DNA of 64,000 nucleotides from Stigmatella aurantiaca DW4/3-1 (GTDB lineage: Bacteria; Myxococcota; Myxococcia; Myxococcales; Myxococcaceae). Each line of letters starts with the position of its first letter. Positions within the stretch are counted from its first letter, which is position 1. Both the position numbers and the translations under genes were made by a program. The notes beneath the pieces were generated by a model, which worked only from the letters and a program-made list of their open reading frames with translations, did not search any database and was not told the DNA's origin. This document shows, one piece after another, positions 17,359 through 26,502 of the stretch. The stretch is taken from assembly GCF_000165485.1 (NCBI RefSeq), contig NC_014623.1, positions 2,313,501 to 2,377,500 on the forward strand, written 5' to 3'.

Positions 17359-19926
17359 TCAGGCAGGCCCTGGAGGCGTGAGGGGACGGGTGCGAGGCAA
17401 GCGCACGCGGAAGGTGGTGCCCCCCACGGCCGTGGACTCCATCGCCACGCTCCCGCCATGGGCCCGCGCGATGTTCTCCACGATATAGAGGCCCAGCCCG
17501 ATGCTGCGCCCCTGCTTGTCCCACTGGCTCGTGGCGCGCTGCAAGGGCTGGAACAGCAAGGTCTGGGCTTCCAACGGGATGGGCGCCCCCTCGTTGTGGA
17601 CTTCCAGGAGGAGCGTGTCCTGCTCGCCCCGCGTCTTCACCAGCACGGGTGTGGCGGCAGGGCTGTACTTGAGCGCGTTGGTCACCAGGTTCGTCATCAA
17701 CTGGGTGATGCGGTCTGGGTCCCACTCCCCCTCGCCGTTGCCCTCCGCCGTGATGAGGATCTCCCGCTCGGGGGCGTTCATTCCCACCTCTTCCGCCACT
17801 TGCCGGACCAGGGCGTGCGCGTCGAGGGGGCGCGGTTGGATGGGGAGGCCTCCTCCCAGCCTGGCCTGGGTGAAGTCCAGCAGATCGCGCACCATGCGCG
17901 TGGCCAGCTCCGCATTGTTCTGAATGCGCGCGATGGATTTGAGCGTCCGTCCTTCCAGCTCTTCCTGGCGCATCAGCACCTGCGTGCTCATGAGGATGAC
18001 GCTGAGGGGATTGCGCAGGTCGTGGCTGACGATGCCGGCGAGGTGCTGCTCGAACTCGCGCGCCTTTTCCGCCTCCCTGCGCGCCGTCGTCTCGGCCACG
18101 AGCAAGGCTTGCGTCCGCTGATGCAGCTTTTCCGCCTCCCGGCTCAACCGCTCGCGTTCTTTCTCCACGGACTTGCGCGAGCTGATGTCCTCGAAGGACA
18201 CCACCGCGCCCACCACCTGGTTGTCCTTCCGCAGCGGGTTGGCCTGATAGCGCACGTGCAAGCGCTGTCCGTCCTTGCGGCTGAGGAGTTCATTGTCCAT
18301 GCCCACATGCTGCCCGGAGGTCAGCGCGATGGAGATGCCGCAGGTTTCGGGGGTGCAAGGGGTTCCGTCCGCCCGGGTGTGGCGGGTCAAGGCGTGGATG
18401 TCGTGGCCCAGGATCTCCTGCACCGTGGAGTACCCCAGCAGGCTCAGGCACGCGGGGTTGGCGAAGATGCAGTGGCCCTCCGCGTCCATGCCCCAGATGC
18501 CCTCGGCGGTGGCATCCAGGAGCCCCCGGAAGAGCTCCTCGCGCTCGCGCAGCGCCTCGATCGAGCGGCGCTGGTGGGTGGCGTCTTGCATGGCGCCGAC
18601 CATGCGCACCGCGTTGCGGCCGGTGTCCCGGACGACGAACGCGCGGTCCTTCACGAAGGCATGGGTGCCATCCGAGCGGAGGTAACGGTACTCGGCGTAC
18701 CAGTTCTGGCCATGCGGTGAGCCGATGACGGACTGGATGCCCTGGATGACCCGCTGCCGGTCGTCCGGGTGGATGCGTTCGATCCTCCAGGAGGCATCGG
18801 AGCCGATCTCCTGGCTGTTGTAGCCGAAGAGGCTGGAGATGCCCGGGTTCCAGCTCACCGTGTTCGTCACCAAGTTCCAGTCCCAGATGGCATCTTGTGT
18901 CGCCCGGAACGCCAACGCGAAGCGCTCCTCCGAGGCGCCGAGGGCCGCGTTGGCTTCCCGGGTTTCCTGGAGGGAGCGCTCGGCGAACTCGCGGGCCGTG
19001 CGCGCATCGCTGAGGGCCAGGGAGCGCTCGGCTTCGGCCAGCTTCTTGTCGCTGATGTCGCGGAAGACGAGGACGACGCCCGTCAGGGTGCCCTTGCTGT
19101 CCCGGATGGGCGCCGCGCTGTCGTCGATGGGGACCTCGCTCCCATCCTTGCGGATGAGCAGGGTGTGGTTGGCCAGGCCCACCACGTGTCCCTCGCGCAG
19201 CACGCGCTCCACGGGGTTTTCCACCGGCAAGCGCGTGTACTCGTTGATGATGCGGAAGATGCTGGTGAGCGGCTGGTTGCGGACCTCCTCCCAGGTCCAG
19301 CCCGTCACGGCCACCGCCACGGGGTTGAGAAAGGTGATGCACCCCGTCGAGTCCGTGGCGATGACGGCGTCGCCGATGCTGTGCAGCGTGGTGGAGAGCC
19401 ACTCCTCGCGCATGCGCAGGGCCTCGGCTTGCTGCCGGATGCGCACCAGCGTCCTGACTCGCGCGAGCAACTCCGCATCGTCATAGGGCTTGGCCACATA
19501 GTCATTGGCGCCCGCCGTGAGGCCCTCGAGGAAGTCCGTCCGTTCTCCGCGGACCGTCAGCATGAGGATGGGCAGGTACGTCTCGCCGTACATCTGGCGG
19601 ACGAAGCGGCAGACCTCCAGGCCCGAGGTGCCCGGCAATTGCCAGTCGAGCAGCAGGGTGTCCGGCGGGGGAGAGGCCTGGGCGAGGGCCTCCAGCATGG
19701 ACTCGCCGTCCAGGAACGTCTCCACGGTGTAGTGGGGCTCCAGGAGACGGCGGGCATGCGCGGCCTGGGTGGGACTGTCTTCCAGCAACCAGACTTGCCC
19801 CCGTTGAGGAAACTCGCCACCCGGGCCCATTTCCCAGGGGTACCTGCTGCCGAAGACATTGGCCTCGGGCCCCTGCCGCACGTGCTGCGAGGTGCGTCTT
19901 GGAGGCGCCTTGGTCTGGTGATCCAT
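17359..19926 (-). CDS. hybrid sensor kinase: receiver - three PAS - HisKA - HATPase
   Basis: 855 residues from ATG 19926 (a TTG three codons earlier is possible). The receiver domain comes first: phospho-acceptor Asp94 in LLLDWQLPG, Thr in LTVRG, and Lys146 in VAKPYDD. Then three PAS domains follow (about residues 180-300, 325-450 and 455-575; e.g. VIATDSTGCITFLNPVA, YRYLRSDGTHAF, GIWGMDAEGHCIFANPA). HisKA has His635 in IVSHDLRNPLSV; HATPase_c carries NLVTNALKYSP and SIGLGLYIVENIARAHGG. There are no membrane helices, so the kinase is cytosolic and probably a mid-relay integrator, accepting phosphate at its receiver from another kinase. No output regulator is adjacent. It follows radA on the same strand after 43 bp. 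Confidence 0.95.
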   Translation of the reverse strand: MDHQTKAPPRRTSQHVRQGPEANVFGSRYPWEMGPGGEFPQRGQVWLLEDSPTQAAHARRLLEPHYTVETFLDGESMLEALAQASPPPDTLLLDWQLPGTSGLEVCRFVRQMYGETYLPILMLTVRGERTDFLEGLTAGANDYVAKPYDDAELLARVRTLVRIRQQAEALRMREEWLSTTLHSIGDAVIATDSTGCITFLNPVAVAVTGWTWEEVRNQPLTSIFRIINEYTRLPVENPVERVLREGHVVGLANHTLLIRKDGSEVPIDDSAAPIRDSKGTLTGVVLVFRDISDKKLAEAERSLALSDARTAREFAERSLQETREANAALGASEERFALAFRATQDAIWDWNLVTNTVSWNPGISSLFGYNSQEIGSDASWRIERIHPDDRQRVIQGIQSVIGSPHGQNWYAEYRYLRSDGTHAFVKDRAFVVRDTGRNAVRMVGAMQDATHQRRSIEALREREELFRGLLDATAEGIWGMDAEGHCIFANPACLSLLGYSTVQEILGHDIHALTRHTRADGTPCTPETCGISIALTSGQHVGMDNELLSRKDGQRLHVRYQANPLRKDNQVVGAVVSFEDISSRKSVEKERERLSREAEKLHQRTQALLVAETTARREAEKAREFEQHLAGIVSHDLRNPLSVILMSTQVLMRQEELEGRTLKSIARIQNNAELATRMVRDLLDFTQARLGGGLPIQPRPLDAHALVRQVAEEVGMNAPEREILITAEGNGEGEWDPDRITQLMTNLVTNALKYSPAATPVLVKTRGEQDTLLLEVHNEGAPIPLEAQTLLFQPLQRATSQWDKQGRSIGLGLYIVENIARAHGGSVAMESTAVGGTTFRVRLPRTRPLTPPGPA

Positions 19927-19969
19927 CACGCCCAAGGGTGGGACCTTGACCGTGTCCGGGCAACCCCTC

Positions 19970-21331
19970 TCAGTCGAACATGGCGCTCAGCGCCTCGCCG
20001 AGTGTCTCCACTCCTACCACTTTGAGCTTCGCCGCCTCCAGCCGCCGGGCGCTGCCGGAGGGCAGCACCACGCGCTGGAAGCCCATCTTCGACGCCTCGG
20101 CCAGCCGGGGCTCTACCTGCCCCACGGCGCGCACCTCGCCGGCGAGGCCCACCTCGCCCAGCACCAATGTATGGGGGTCCAAGGGCCTGTTCTGGAGGCT
20201 GGACACCAGCGCCGCGCAGACGGCCAGATCACACGCGGGCTCGGACAACTGCATGCCTCCCGCCACGTTGACGAACAGATCGCACCCCACGAGGGGAATG
20301 TCTTCCTTCTTTTCCAGCACCGCGGCCAGCAGTGCCACGCGGTTGCCATCCACGCCGATGGCCGTGCGGCGGGCCGTGCCGTAGCCCGTGGGCGCCACCA
20401 GCGCTTGCACCTCCACCAGCAGGGGCCGGGTGCCGTTGAGCGTGGAGGTCACCACGCTGCCCGCCTTGCCCGCGGGCCGCTCCGCGAGGAAGAGGGCGGA
20501 CGGGTCTGGCACCTCCACGAGCCCCAGCCCCTTCATCTCGAAGACACCGATCTCGTTGGTGGATCCGAAGCGGTTCTTGTGGGCCCGGAGGATGCGGAAG
20601 GGGTGGCCGCGTTCGCCCTCGAAGTAGAGGACGGTGTCCACCATGTGCTCCAGCACGCGGGGGCCGGCGATGGAGCCCTCCTTCGTTACGTGGCCCACGA
20701 TGAAGGTGGGGACCCCGGTCCGCTTGGCGTAGGCCATCAGCCGCCCCGCCACCTCGCGCACCTGGGTGATGCTGCCCGGCGCGCTGCCCAACTCCGGCAG
20801 ATACATCGTCTGGATGGAGTCCACCACCAGGGCCATGGGTTTGAGGGCCTCGGCGGCGCTCAGCACCCGGTCCGCGTCGGTTTCCGCGAACAGGTGGATG
20901 GCCTCTCCCTCGACCCGCAGCCGCTCGGCGCGCATCTTCGTCTGCCGCAGGCTCTCTTCGCCCGACACGTAGAGCACCGGTCCATGGCGGGCCAGCCGAT
21001 CCAGCGCGGCCAGCAGCAGGGTGGACTTGCCAATGCCCGGGTCTCCCCCCAGCAGCACCAGCGAGCCTCCCACCACGCCCCCTCCGAGGACCCGGTCGAA
21101 CTCGGCGATGCCCGTGCGCCGCCGCGCCTCGACCTCTCCGCTCACATCCTTGAGGAGGACGGGCTTGGTGGACCCGCCCGAGGCGCCCCAGGCGGGGCGC
21201 TTCTCGTCGGGTTTGGCCTCCGACTCCTCCAGCAGCGAACTCCATGCTCCACAGTCAGGACATTTCCCGAGCCACTTCGCCGTCTGGTACCCGCACGCCT
21301 GACAGGAGTAATGGGTCTTTGCCTTCGCCAT
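19970..21331 (-). CDS. radA: DNA repair protein RadA
   Basis: 453 residues from ATG 21331. An N-terminal C4 zinc finger (Cys10, 13, 24, 27 in YSCQACGYQTAKWLGKCPDC), then a RecA-like ATPase with Walker A GGDPGIGKST, the RadA-specific KNRFG motif (AHKNRFGSTNEIGVFEM), and a C-terminal Lon-protease-like domain (LVLGEVGLAGEVRAVGQ). RadA drives branch migration of recombination intermediates as a hexameric helicase. Length and motifs match the family exactly; the upstream in-frame extension to 21517 is not RadA-like. Confidence 0.97.
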   Translation of the reverse strand: MAKAKTHYSCQACGYQTAKWLGKCPDCGAWSSLLEESEAKPDEKRPAWGASGGSTKPVLLKDVSGEVEARRRTGIAEFDRVLGGGVVGGSLVLLGGDPGIGKSTLLLAALDRLARHGPVLYVSGEESLRQTKMRAERLRVEGEAIHLFAETDADRVLSAAEALKPMALVVDSIQTMYLPELGSAPGSITQVREVAGRLMAYAKRTGVPTFIVGHVTKEGSIAGPRVLEHMVDTVLYFEGERGHPFRILRAHKNRFGSTNEIGVFEMKGLGLVEVPDPSALFLAERPAGKAGSVVTSTLNGTRPLLVEVQALVAPTGYGTARRTAIGVDGNRVALLAAVLEKKEDIPLVGCDLFVNVAGGMQLSEPACDLAVCAALVSSLQNRPLDPHTLVLGEVGLAGEVRAVGQVEPRLAEASKMGFQRVVLPSGSARRLEAAKLKVVGVETLGEALSAMFD

Positions 21332-21549
21332 GAGGGGGTTCTCTATCGCGCCCGGCTGACGTTTCCCCGCCTCATTTGACCGTGAGGCCGTTGCGCGAGG
21401 CCGGTATCGCCCGGAGAGCAGGCAGCCAGGCAGCGCCCGCACAGGGATGGAATGGCCACATGTTGCCCCCGGGGGAGGGCCACCCCAACTTGCCCCCAAC
21501 AACGAACAACGCCGCACACCGCGGCGCTCCTCGAACGGGGGATTCTCTC

Positions 21550-21819
21550 ATGAGTATTATCGCGTTTCTGGTGATTGGTCTTCTGGCGGGGTTGCTTGCG
21601 CGTGCTCTCATGCCGGGCAATCAGTCCATGGGGCTTCTGGCCACCACGCTGTTGGGGATCGCGGGCTCTTTCGTGGGCGGCTTCATCGGCTCGTTCTTCA
21701 ACAGCGACGGCCGCATTCTGGATCTGCACCCCTCGGGGCTGATCTTCTCGGTGATTGGCGCGATGGTGTTGCTGCTGCTGGTGGGATTCGCGGGCCGCAG
21801 CAGGCGTGTCCGCATCTAG
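21550..21819 (+). CDS. GlsB/YeaQ/YmgE family stress-response membrane protein
   Basis: 89 residues counted from the ATG at 21550; the open frame runs further upstream but this is the family length. Three hydrophobic segments (about residues 2-19, 28-47, 60-80), with the family motifs [31 protein letters not shown] and [15 protein letters not shown], and a short basic tail. Annotated in databases as transglycosylase-associated or general stress-response proteins; the biochemical function is not known. GGGGG-rich sequence upstream gives a weak ribosome binding site. Followed by a strong terminator hairpin, so it is a single-gene unit. Confidence 0.9.
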   Translation: MSIIAFLVIGLLAGLLARALMPGNQSMGLLATTLLGIAGSFVGGFIGSFFNSDGRILDLHPSGLIFSVIGAMVLLLLVGFAGRSRRVRI

Positions 21820-21844
21820 CGGGGTTCCCTGCCGCACGGGGGGC

Positions 21845-21886
21845 GAGGGCCGGTATCCCAGAAACCTGGGTCCGGCCCTCCTGCTT
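21845..21886 (+). terminator. intrinsic terminator after the GlsB-type gene
   Basis: Outer perfect 9-bp inverted repeat GAGGGCCGG / CCGGCCCTC (21845-21853 with 21872-21880), with a nested CCCAG-AAAC-CTGGG hairpin (21857-21870), followed by CTGCTTTT. It sits between the membrane-protein gene and bioB and should separate their transcripts. Confidence 0.75.
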
Positions 21887-22003
21887 TTCCACCCCTTTTT
21901 TCTCCTCCAAGGGCTGGAAACCTGTCAACCCGGAGCCGGCTCGGCGTTGACAAGTTCCCGGCGTCCGCGCAGGTTGGGCCCCTCTTCATCCTTCGAGGAG
22001 CCC

Positions 22004-23029
22004 ATGTCCGACGCCGCCGAGTCCTTCCACGGCCACGCCCACTTCGCCGCGCCTCCACCGGAGCTCACGGTCCGCCACGACTGGACGCTGGAGGAAGTGC
22101 GCGCCCTCTACACGCTGCCGTTGCTGGAACTGGTGCACAAGGCGCAGACCGTGCACCGGGCAGTGTTCCAGGACAACAAGGTGCAGCTCTGCTCGCTGCT
22201 GTCCATCAAGACAGGGGGGTGTTCCGAGGACTGCTCCTATTGCCCCCAGGCCGCGCGCTACAAGACGGGCGTCAAGGCCGAGAAGCTGATGGCCGTGCAA
22301 GAGGTGCTGGAGGCCGCTGGCAAGGCCCGCGCCGCTGGGGCCACCCGCTTCTGCATGGGCGCTGCCTGGCGCGAGGTGAAGGACGGTCCCCAGTTCGACA
22401 GCGTCCTGGAGATGGTCAAGGGCGTGAAGGCCCTGGGCATGGAGGCTTGTGCCACGCTGGGAATGCTCACCGAGAGCCAGGCCCAGCGCCTGCGCTCCGC
22501 GGGCCTGTCCGCTTACAACCACAACCTGGACACGTCCGCCGAGCACTACGGGGACATCATCTCCACGCGCACCTACGAGGATCGGCTCAACACCCTGGAG
22601 CGTGTGCGCCGGGCGGGCATCTCCGTGTGCTCGGGGGGCATCATCGGCCTGGGGGAGTCCCTGGAAGATCGCTGCAAGCTGCTCCTCACCCTGGCCAACC
22701 AGGAGGTCCACCCCGAGTCCGTGCCCATCAACGCGCTGGTCGCCGTGGAGGGCACGCCGTTGGCCGGGCAGAAGCGCGTGGAGACCGTGGAGATGGTTCG
22801 CACCATCGCCACCGCGCGCCTGCTCATGCCCCTGGCCATGGTGCGGCTGTCGGCGGGCCGCATGCAGATGAATGAAGAGGCGCAGCTTCTGTGCATGCTC
22901 GCGGGGGCCAACTCGCTCTTCTTCGGCGAGAAGCTGCTCACCACGGGCAACCCCGAGTACACCCGCGACATGGCCTTGCTGGAAAAGGCCGGCATCCAGC
23001 CCCTCGCGCCGGATGTGTCACGCGAGTGA
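22004..23029 (+). CDS. bioB: biotin synthase
   Basis: 341 residues from ATG 22004, with GAGGAG 5 nt upstream; the frame is open earlier but the family starts here. Radical SAM enzyme that inserts sulfur into dethiobiotin. The SAM-cluster cysteines are Cys73, Cys77 and Cys80 in [16 protein letters not shown]; further conserved pieces are YNHNLDTS and [11 protein letters not shown]. The second (sacrificial) [2Fe-2S] site ligands, including the Arg in VRLSAGR, appear intact. First gene of a biotin operon: its stop overlaps the bioF start (GTGA). Confidence 0.97.
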   Translation: MSDAAESFHGHAHFAAPPPELTVRHDWTLEEVRALYTLPLLELVHKAQTVHRAVFQDNKVQLCSLLSIKTGGCSEDCSYCPQAARYKTGVKAEKLMAVQEVLEAAGKARAAGATRFCMGAAWREVKDGPQFDSVLEMVKGVKALGMEACATLGMLTESQAQRLRSAGLSAYNHNLDTSAEHYGDIISTRTYEDRLNTLERVRRAGISVCSGGIIGLGESLEDRCKLLLTLANQEVHPESVPINALVAVEGTPLAGQKRVETVEMVRTIATARLLMPLAMVRLSAGRMQMNEEAQLLCMLAGANSLFFGEKLLTTGNPEYTRDMALLEKAGIQPLAPDVSRE

Positions 23030-24231
23030 GCCTCTCGCCTGAGTCGGATTCCCTGCCGGCAGGGGCGGGGACGGCCACGGCCTGGGCCCAGGAGGACCTG
23101 GAGACCCTGGCGGCGCGAGGGCTGCGCCGCTCCCTGGAGCCGCTGGAGTCCGCCCAGGGCGCGCTGGTGCGCGTGGGCGGAGAAGTGCTCATCAACTTCT
23201 CTTCCAACGATTACCTGGGCCTGGCCGCTTCGCCCACGCTGCGCGCCGCCGCCGCCGCCGCCCTCGAGCAGTACGGTGTGGGCACCGGCGCCAGCCGTCT
23301 GGTGGTGGGGGATACCGTGGCCCATCGGCGCCTGGAGGCCCGGCTGGCCGCCTTTGAGCGTTCCGAGGCCGTCCTCCTCTTCAACACCGGCTTCGCCGCC
23401 AACACGGGCATCCTCCCGGCCCTGGTGGGCTCCGGGGATGCCGTCTTCTCCGACGCCCTCAACCATGCCTCCCTTGTGGATGGCTGCCGGCTGTCCCGCG
23501 CCCGCGTCGTCGTTTACCCCCACGCGGAGGTCGAGGCCCTGGCCCGGGCGCTGGAGGAGACGCCCGCGCGCCGCAAGCTCGTCGTCACCGACACGGTCTT
23601 TTCCATGGATGGCGACCATGCCCCGCTGGCCGAGCTGGTGTCCCTCTGCCGGGAGCGGGGGGCCGCGCTGATGGTGGACGAGGCCCACGCCACCGGTGTG
23701 CTGGGGCCCCGTGGGGCCGGGCTGTGCGAGGAACTGGGCTTGAGCGAGCAGGTGGACCTGCGCATGGGGACCTTGAGCAAGGCGTTCGGAGGCATGGGAG
23801 CCTACGTGGCCACCTCGCGCCCCGTGGCGGAGCTGCTCCTCAACCGGGCCCGCCCCTTCATCTTCTCCACCTCGTTGCCCGCCGCCCTCTGTGCCGCCGC
23901 CGAGGCCGCCGTGGACGTGGTGGAGGGGGATGAGCCCCTGCGGGAGCGGCTCTGGCGCAACATCCGCCGCTTCTCGGCGGGTCTCCGGGCCCTGGGGTTT
24001 CCCGCCGAGGCCCGCAGTGCCATTTTTCCCGTCATCCTCGGCGAGCCGGCGCGCGCGCTGGACGCCGCCCGGCACTGCCGGGAGCGGGGCTTGCTGGTGA
24101 AGGCCATCCGTCCGCCCACCGTTCCCGAAGGCACCAGCCGCTTGCGCTTCTGCCTCTCCGCCGCGCACACCGAGGGGCACATTGATGCCGCGCTGGAGGT
24201 TCTGCGCGGCTTGCGAGGCGTCCGTGGCTAA
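23026..24231 (+). CDS. bioF: 8-amino-7-oxononanoate synthase
   Basis: 401 residues with GTG start at 23026, overlapping the bioB stop by 4 bp. A PLP-dependent alpha-oxoamine synthase (fold type I) that condenses pimeloyl thioester with alanine. Motifs: [12 protein letters not shown] near the N-terminus, [23 protein letters not shown], and the PLP lysine K252 in [16 protein letters not shown]. An upstream in-frame start at 22891 lies inside bioB and is discounted. The 3' end overlaps bioD by 8 bp. Confidence 0.96.
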   Translation: MSLSPESDSLPAGAGTATAWAQEDLETLAARGLRRSLEPLESAQGALVRVGGEVLINFSSNDYLGLAASPTLRAAAAAALEQYGVGTGASRLVVGDTVAHRRLEARLAAFERSEAVLLFNTGFAANTGILPALVGSGDAVFSDALNHASLVDGCRLSRARVVVYPHAEVEALARALEETPARRKLVVTDTVFSMDGDHAPLAELVSLCRERGAALMVDEAHATGVLGPRGAGLCEELGLSEQVDLRMGTLSKAFGGMGAYVATSRPVAELLLNRARPFIFSTSLPAALCAAAEAAVDVVEGDEPLRERLWRNIRRFSAGLRALGFPAEARSAIFPVILGEPARALDAARHCRERGLLVKAIRPPTVPEGTSRLRFCLSAAHTEGHIDAALEVLRGLRGVRG

Positions 24232-24916
24232 GCCCTTCCAGCTCTTCGTGACGGGGACGGACACCGGGGTGGGGAAGACGCAGGCCTCGTGCGCCTTGTT
24301 GTCCCTGCTCGCTGACGCGGGGCTGGAGCCCCAGGGCTTCAAACCCTACGAGAGTGGCTGTGAGCGGTTGTCCGCGCCGGCGGACACCCTGGCCCTGCGC
24401 GCGGCGGCCCGGAGCCAGTGGCCCGTGGAGCAGCTCTGTCCGCACCGTTTCCGGGCCCCGCTGGCCCCGGGAATCGCCGCGCGCCGCCTGGGACGGGAAC
24501 CCCGATGGGACACCACCCTGGCCGCCTGGGAGCGCCTGCGCCACGGTTCGGTCATCGTCGAGGGGGCGGGCGGTCTTTTTGTTCCCATCGACTCCCAGCG
24601 GGACATCATCGACCTGATTGCCGCGCTGCGTCTGCCCGTGCTGCTGGTGGCCCGTGCGGGCCTGGGCACCCTCAACCATACAGCCCTGTCGCTGCGGGCC
24701 CTGGCCGAGCGGAACGTGAAGGTGAGCGCGGTTTTGCTGAGCCGCGCGACTCCCGCCAGAGACCCTTCCGAGCGTGACAACCGCCTGTGGCTGGAGGAGC
24801 GCCACGGCCTCCAGGTGCTCGGTCCGGTGCCCTTCCTGAAGGACCCCCGGCGGCGCCACGCCGCTTTCCGCGCGGCCCTGGGTCCATTGGTGCCTCATCG
24901 CGTGCGAGGCCGGTAA
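24224..24916 (+). CDS. bioD: dethiobiotin synthetase
   Basis: 230 residues if started at GTG 24224 ([11 protein letters not shown]), which overlaps the bioF stop; ATG 24182 would add 14 residues not typical of BioD. P-loop GTDTGVGKT (residues 11-19), KPYESGC substrate loop, [11 protein letters not shown], and the [14 protein letters not shown] strand. It carries out ATP-dependent ureido ring closure on 7,8-diaminopelargonate. The operon here is bioB-bioF-bioD; bioA, bioC and a pimeloyl-ACP esterase are not in the window. Confidence 0.96.
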   Translation: MAKPFQLFVTGTDTGVGKTQASCALLSLLADAGLEPQGFKPYESGCERLSAPADTLALRAAARSQWPVEQLCPHRFRAPLAPGIAARRLGREPRWDTTLAAWERLRHGSVIVEGAGGLFVPIDSQRDIIDLIAALRLPVLLVARAGLGTLNHTALSLRALAERNVKVSAVLLSRATPARDPSERDNRLWLEERHGLQVLGPVPFLKDPRRRHAAFRAALGPLVPHRVRGR

Positions 24917-25001
24917 ATCGGCCTCCCGCGCGTTTGGAGTGCTACAGGCCGCGCAAGTTTTCGTGTGTCGTGGCCGTGAAATGGACGGGTGTTTTGATCT
25001 G

Positions 25002-25020
25002 CGCGAGAACCCCTCTCGCG
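25002..25020 (+). promoter_or_regulatory. perfect hairpin directly abutting a start codon
   Basis: CGCGAGA-ACCCC-TCTCGCG: a 7-bp perfect stem with a 5-nt loop, ending 1 nt before the ATG at 25022. It occupies the place where a Shine-Dalgarno sequence should be, and no other is visible. It could hide the ribosome site, act as a binding site, or imply a short-leader transcript. Confidence 0.45.
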
Positions 25021-25021
25021 A

Positions 25022-25300
25022 ATGGGCGACATCATCGACCTCACGCTCCTGACGGACGTCAGGCGCTACTTCCAGAAACTCCTCGAAGCGCGCGGGCTTC
25101 CCTACTTCCTCCAGAAGGAGAGCAAGAGGCTCTTCCAGATCGAGCCAGCCCGGGTCGAACTTGTCCTCCGGACCGCACTCCGGATGAGAGATCCTGCCCT
25201 GCCGAAGCCTCCCCCCCAGGCGATCGAGCACTGCCGCCAGGAGATCCGCCGGGAGCTGATCCGCCGCGTCGCCAATGCGATGCTGCAGACGGGGCTGTGA
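25022..25300 (+). CDS. conserved-looking small protein of unknown function
   Basis: 92 residues, soluble, starting MGDIIDLTLLTDVRRYFQKL. Amphipathic helices dominate, with a charged Arg/Glu-rich C-terminal half (CRQEIRRELIRRVANAML). I do not recognise a family. Reasons to believe it: normal protein-like composition, good third-position GC, and a GTGA overlap that couples its stop to the aminotransferase start. No Shine-Dalgarno sequence is seen; a perfect hairpin lies immediately upstream. It begins 105 bp after bioD and could be part of the same transcript. Confidence 0.7.
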   Translation: MGDIIDLTLLTDVRRYFQKLLEARGLPYFLQKESKRLFQIEPARVELVLRTALRMRDPALPKPPPQAIEHCRQEIRRELIRRVANAMLQTGL

Positions 25301-26466
25301 GCGGGTTCTCCTCGCGCACCGGCTTCTCCCGGACGTGGAATGCCCTGTCCCAGGCCCTGGCCCAGCGCCAGGCCCAGGGGCTGCCCTGGATCGACCTCAC
25401 CGTGAGCAACCCGGCCCGCGTGGGACTGTCCACGTTGGACCCAGGTCTGCTGGCCACTCCAGGGGCGCTCACCTACGAACCCGACCCCCTGGGCCTGCGC
25501 TCCGCGCGAGAGGCCGTGGTGGCCTACCTGGCCTCGCGGGGGGCGGCCATCCATGCGGAGCACCTGCTCCTGTCGGCGAGCACGAGCGAGGCCTACGCGT
25601 GGCTCTTCAAGCTGCTGTGCGAGCCGGGGGACAATGTGCTCGTTCCGGCGCCCAGCTACCCCCTCTTCGAGCACCTCGCCCGCCTGGAAGGCGTGGAGGT
25701 GAAGCCCTACCGCCTGCCCCGGGCACATGGCTTTGGCCTGGACGTGGGCGCGGTGGCGGCCGCCCGGGACGCCCGCAGCCGGGCGGTGCTCGTCGTCAAC
25801 CCGGGCAACCCCACGGGCCACTTTCTCCACGAAGGCGAGCTGACAGCCCTGGCGGGCCTGTGCGCGGAGACCGGGCTGGCGTTGCTCTCCGATGAGGTGT
25901 TCTCGGACTTCGCCTGGGCGCCGGAGCCGGACCGGGTGCCCACGGTGGCCGGCCGGCCGCTGCCCATGCTCACCTTCAGCCTTTCGGGGCTCTCCAAAGT
26001 CGCGGGACTGCCTAGCCTCAAGCTGGGCTGGACGCACGTGGGAGGGCCCCCAGAGAGACGGGACGAGGCGCTGGCGCGGTTGGAGTGGGTGGCGGACACC
26101 TTCCTCTCCGTGGGCACGCCGGTCCAGCGGGCGCTTCCCGCGATCCTGGCGCAGCATGTGCCGCGATTCCAGACGGCGTTGCTGGAGCGGGTGAGAGAGA
26201 ACCGGCGCCAACTGGTGTCGGCCCGTCCGCGCGGTGCCTCCTGGGACGTGGTCCCCGCGCATGGTGGGTGGAGCGCGGTGCTGCGCATTCCCCTGGCGCC
26301 CGGCGAGGAGGCCATGTGTCTGGCGCTCCTCGATGCGGGGGTGGGGGTGCAGCCGGGCTACTTCTACGACTTCGCGGGCGGCGCCTTCTTGGTGCTCTCC
26401 CTCTTGCCCCCGCCAGAGGTATTCCGTACCGCGCTGGGCACGCTCACCGCCGTGCTGGCGGGGTAG
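25297..26466 (+). CDS. PLP-dependent class I/II aminotransferase
   Basis: 389 residues with GTG start at 25297, overlapping the stop of the small upstream gene. Fold type I aminotransferase with VNPGNPTGHFLHEGEL (Asn contacting PLP), SDEVFSDFAW (Asp pairing with the pyridine N) and the PLP lysine K234 in FSLSGLSKVAGLPSLKLGW. The long upstream open frame (to 24787) crosses bioD and is spurious. It is not BioA, which belongs to the class III (ornithine-type) group; the substrate is undetermined. Converges on a solute-binding lipoprotein gene with a 36-bp gap. Confidence 0.92.
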   Translation: MSGFSSRTGFSRTWNALSQALAQRQAQGLPWIDLTVSNPARVGLSTLDPGLLATPGALTYEPDPLGLRSAREAVVAYLASRGAAIHAEHLLLSASTSEAYAWLFKLLCEPGDNVLVPAPSYPLFEHLARLEGVEVKPYRLPRAHGFGLDVGAVAAARDARSRAVLVVNPGNPTGHFLHEGELTALAGLCAETGLALLSDEVFSDFAWAPEPDRVPTVAGRPLPMLTFSLSGLSKVAGLPSLKLGWTHVGGPPERRDEALARLEWVADTFLSVGTPVQRALPAILAQHVPRFQTALLERVRENRRQLVSARPRGASWDVVPAHGGWSAVLRIPLAPGEEAMCLALLDAGVGVQPGYFYDFAGGAFLVLSLLPPPEVFRTALGTLTAVLAG

Positions 26467-26502
26467 GGGCGCAGAGCGCCACCGGGGAGCCGTGGGCGAA
26501 CG

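Noticed and set aside
24787-26466. 559-codon version of the aminotransferase
   Set aside because: The N-terminal ~170 residues are off-frame to bioD and the small gene and are low complexity; the GTG at 25297 restores the family length.
25297-26466. Aminotransferase as the missing BioA
   Set aside because: BioA belongs to the class III aminotransferases; the motifs here are class I/II. Kept only as a hypothesis to test.
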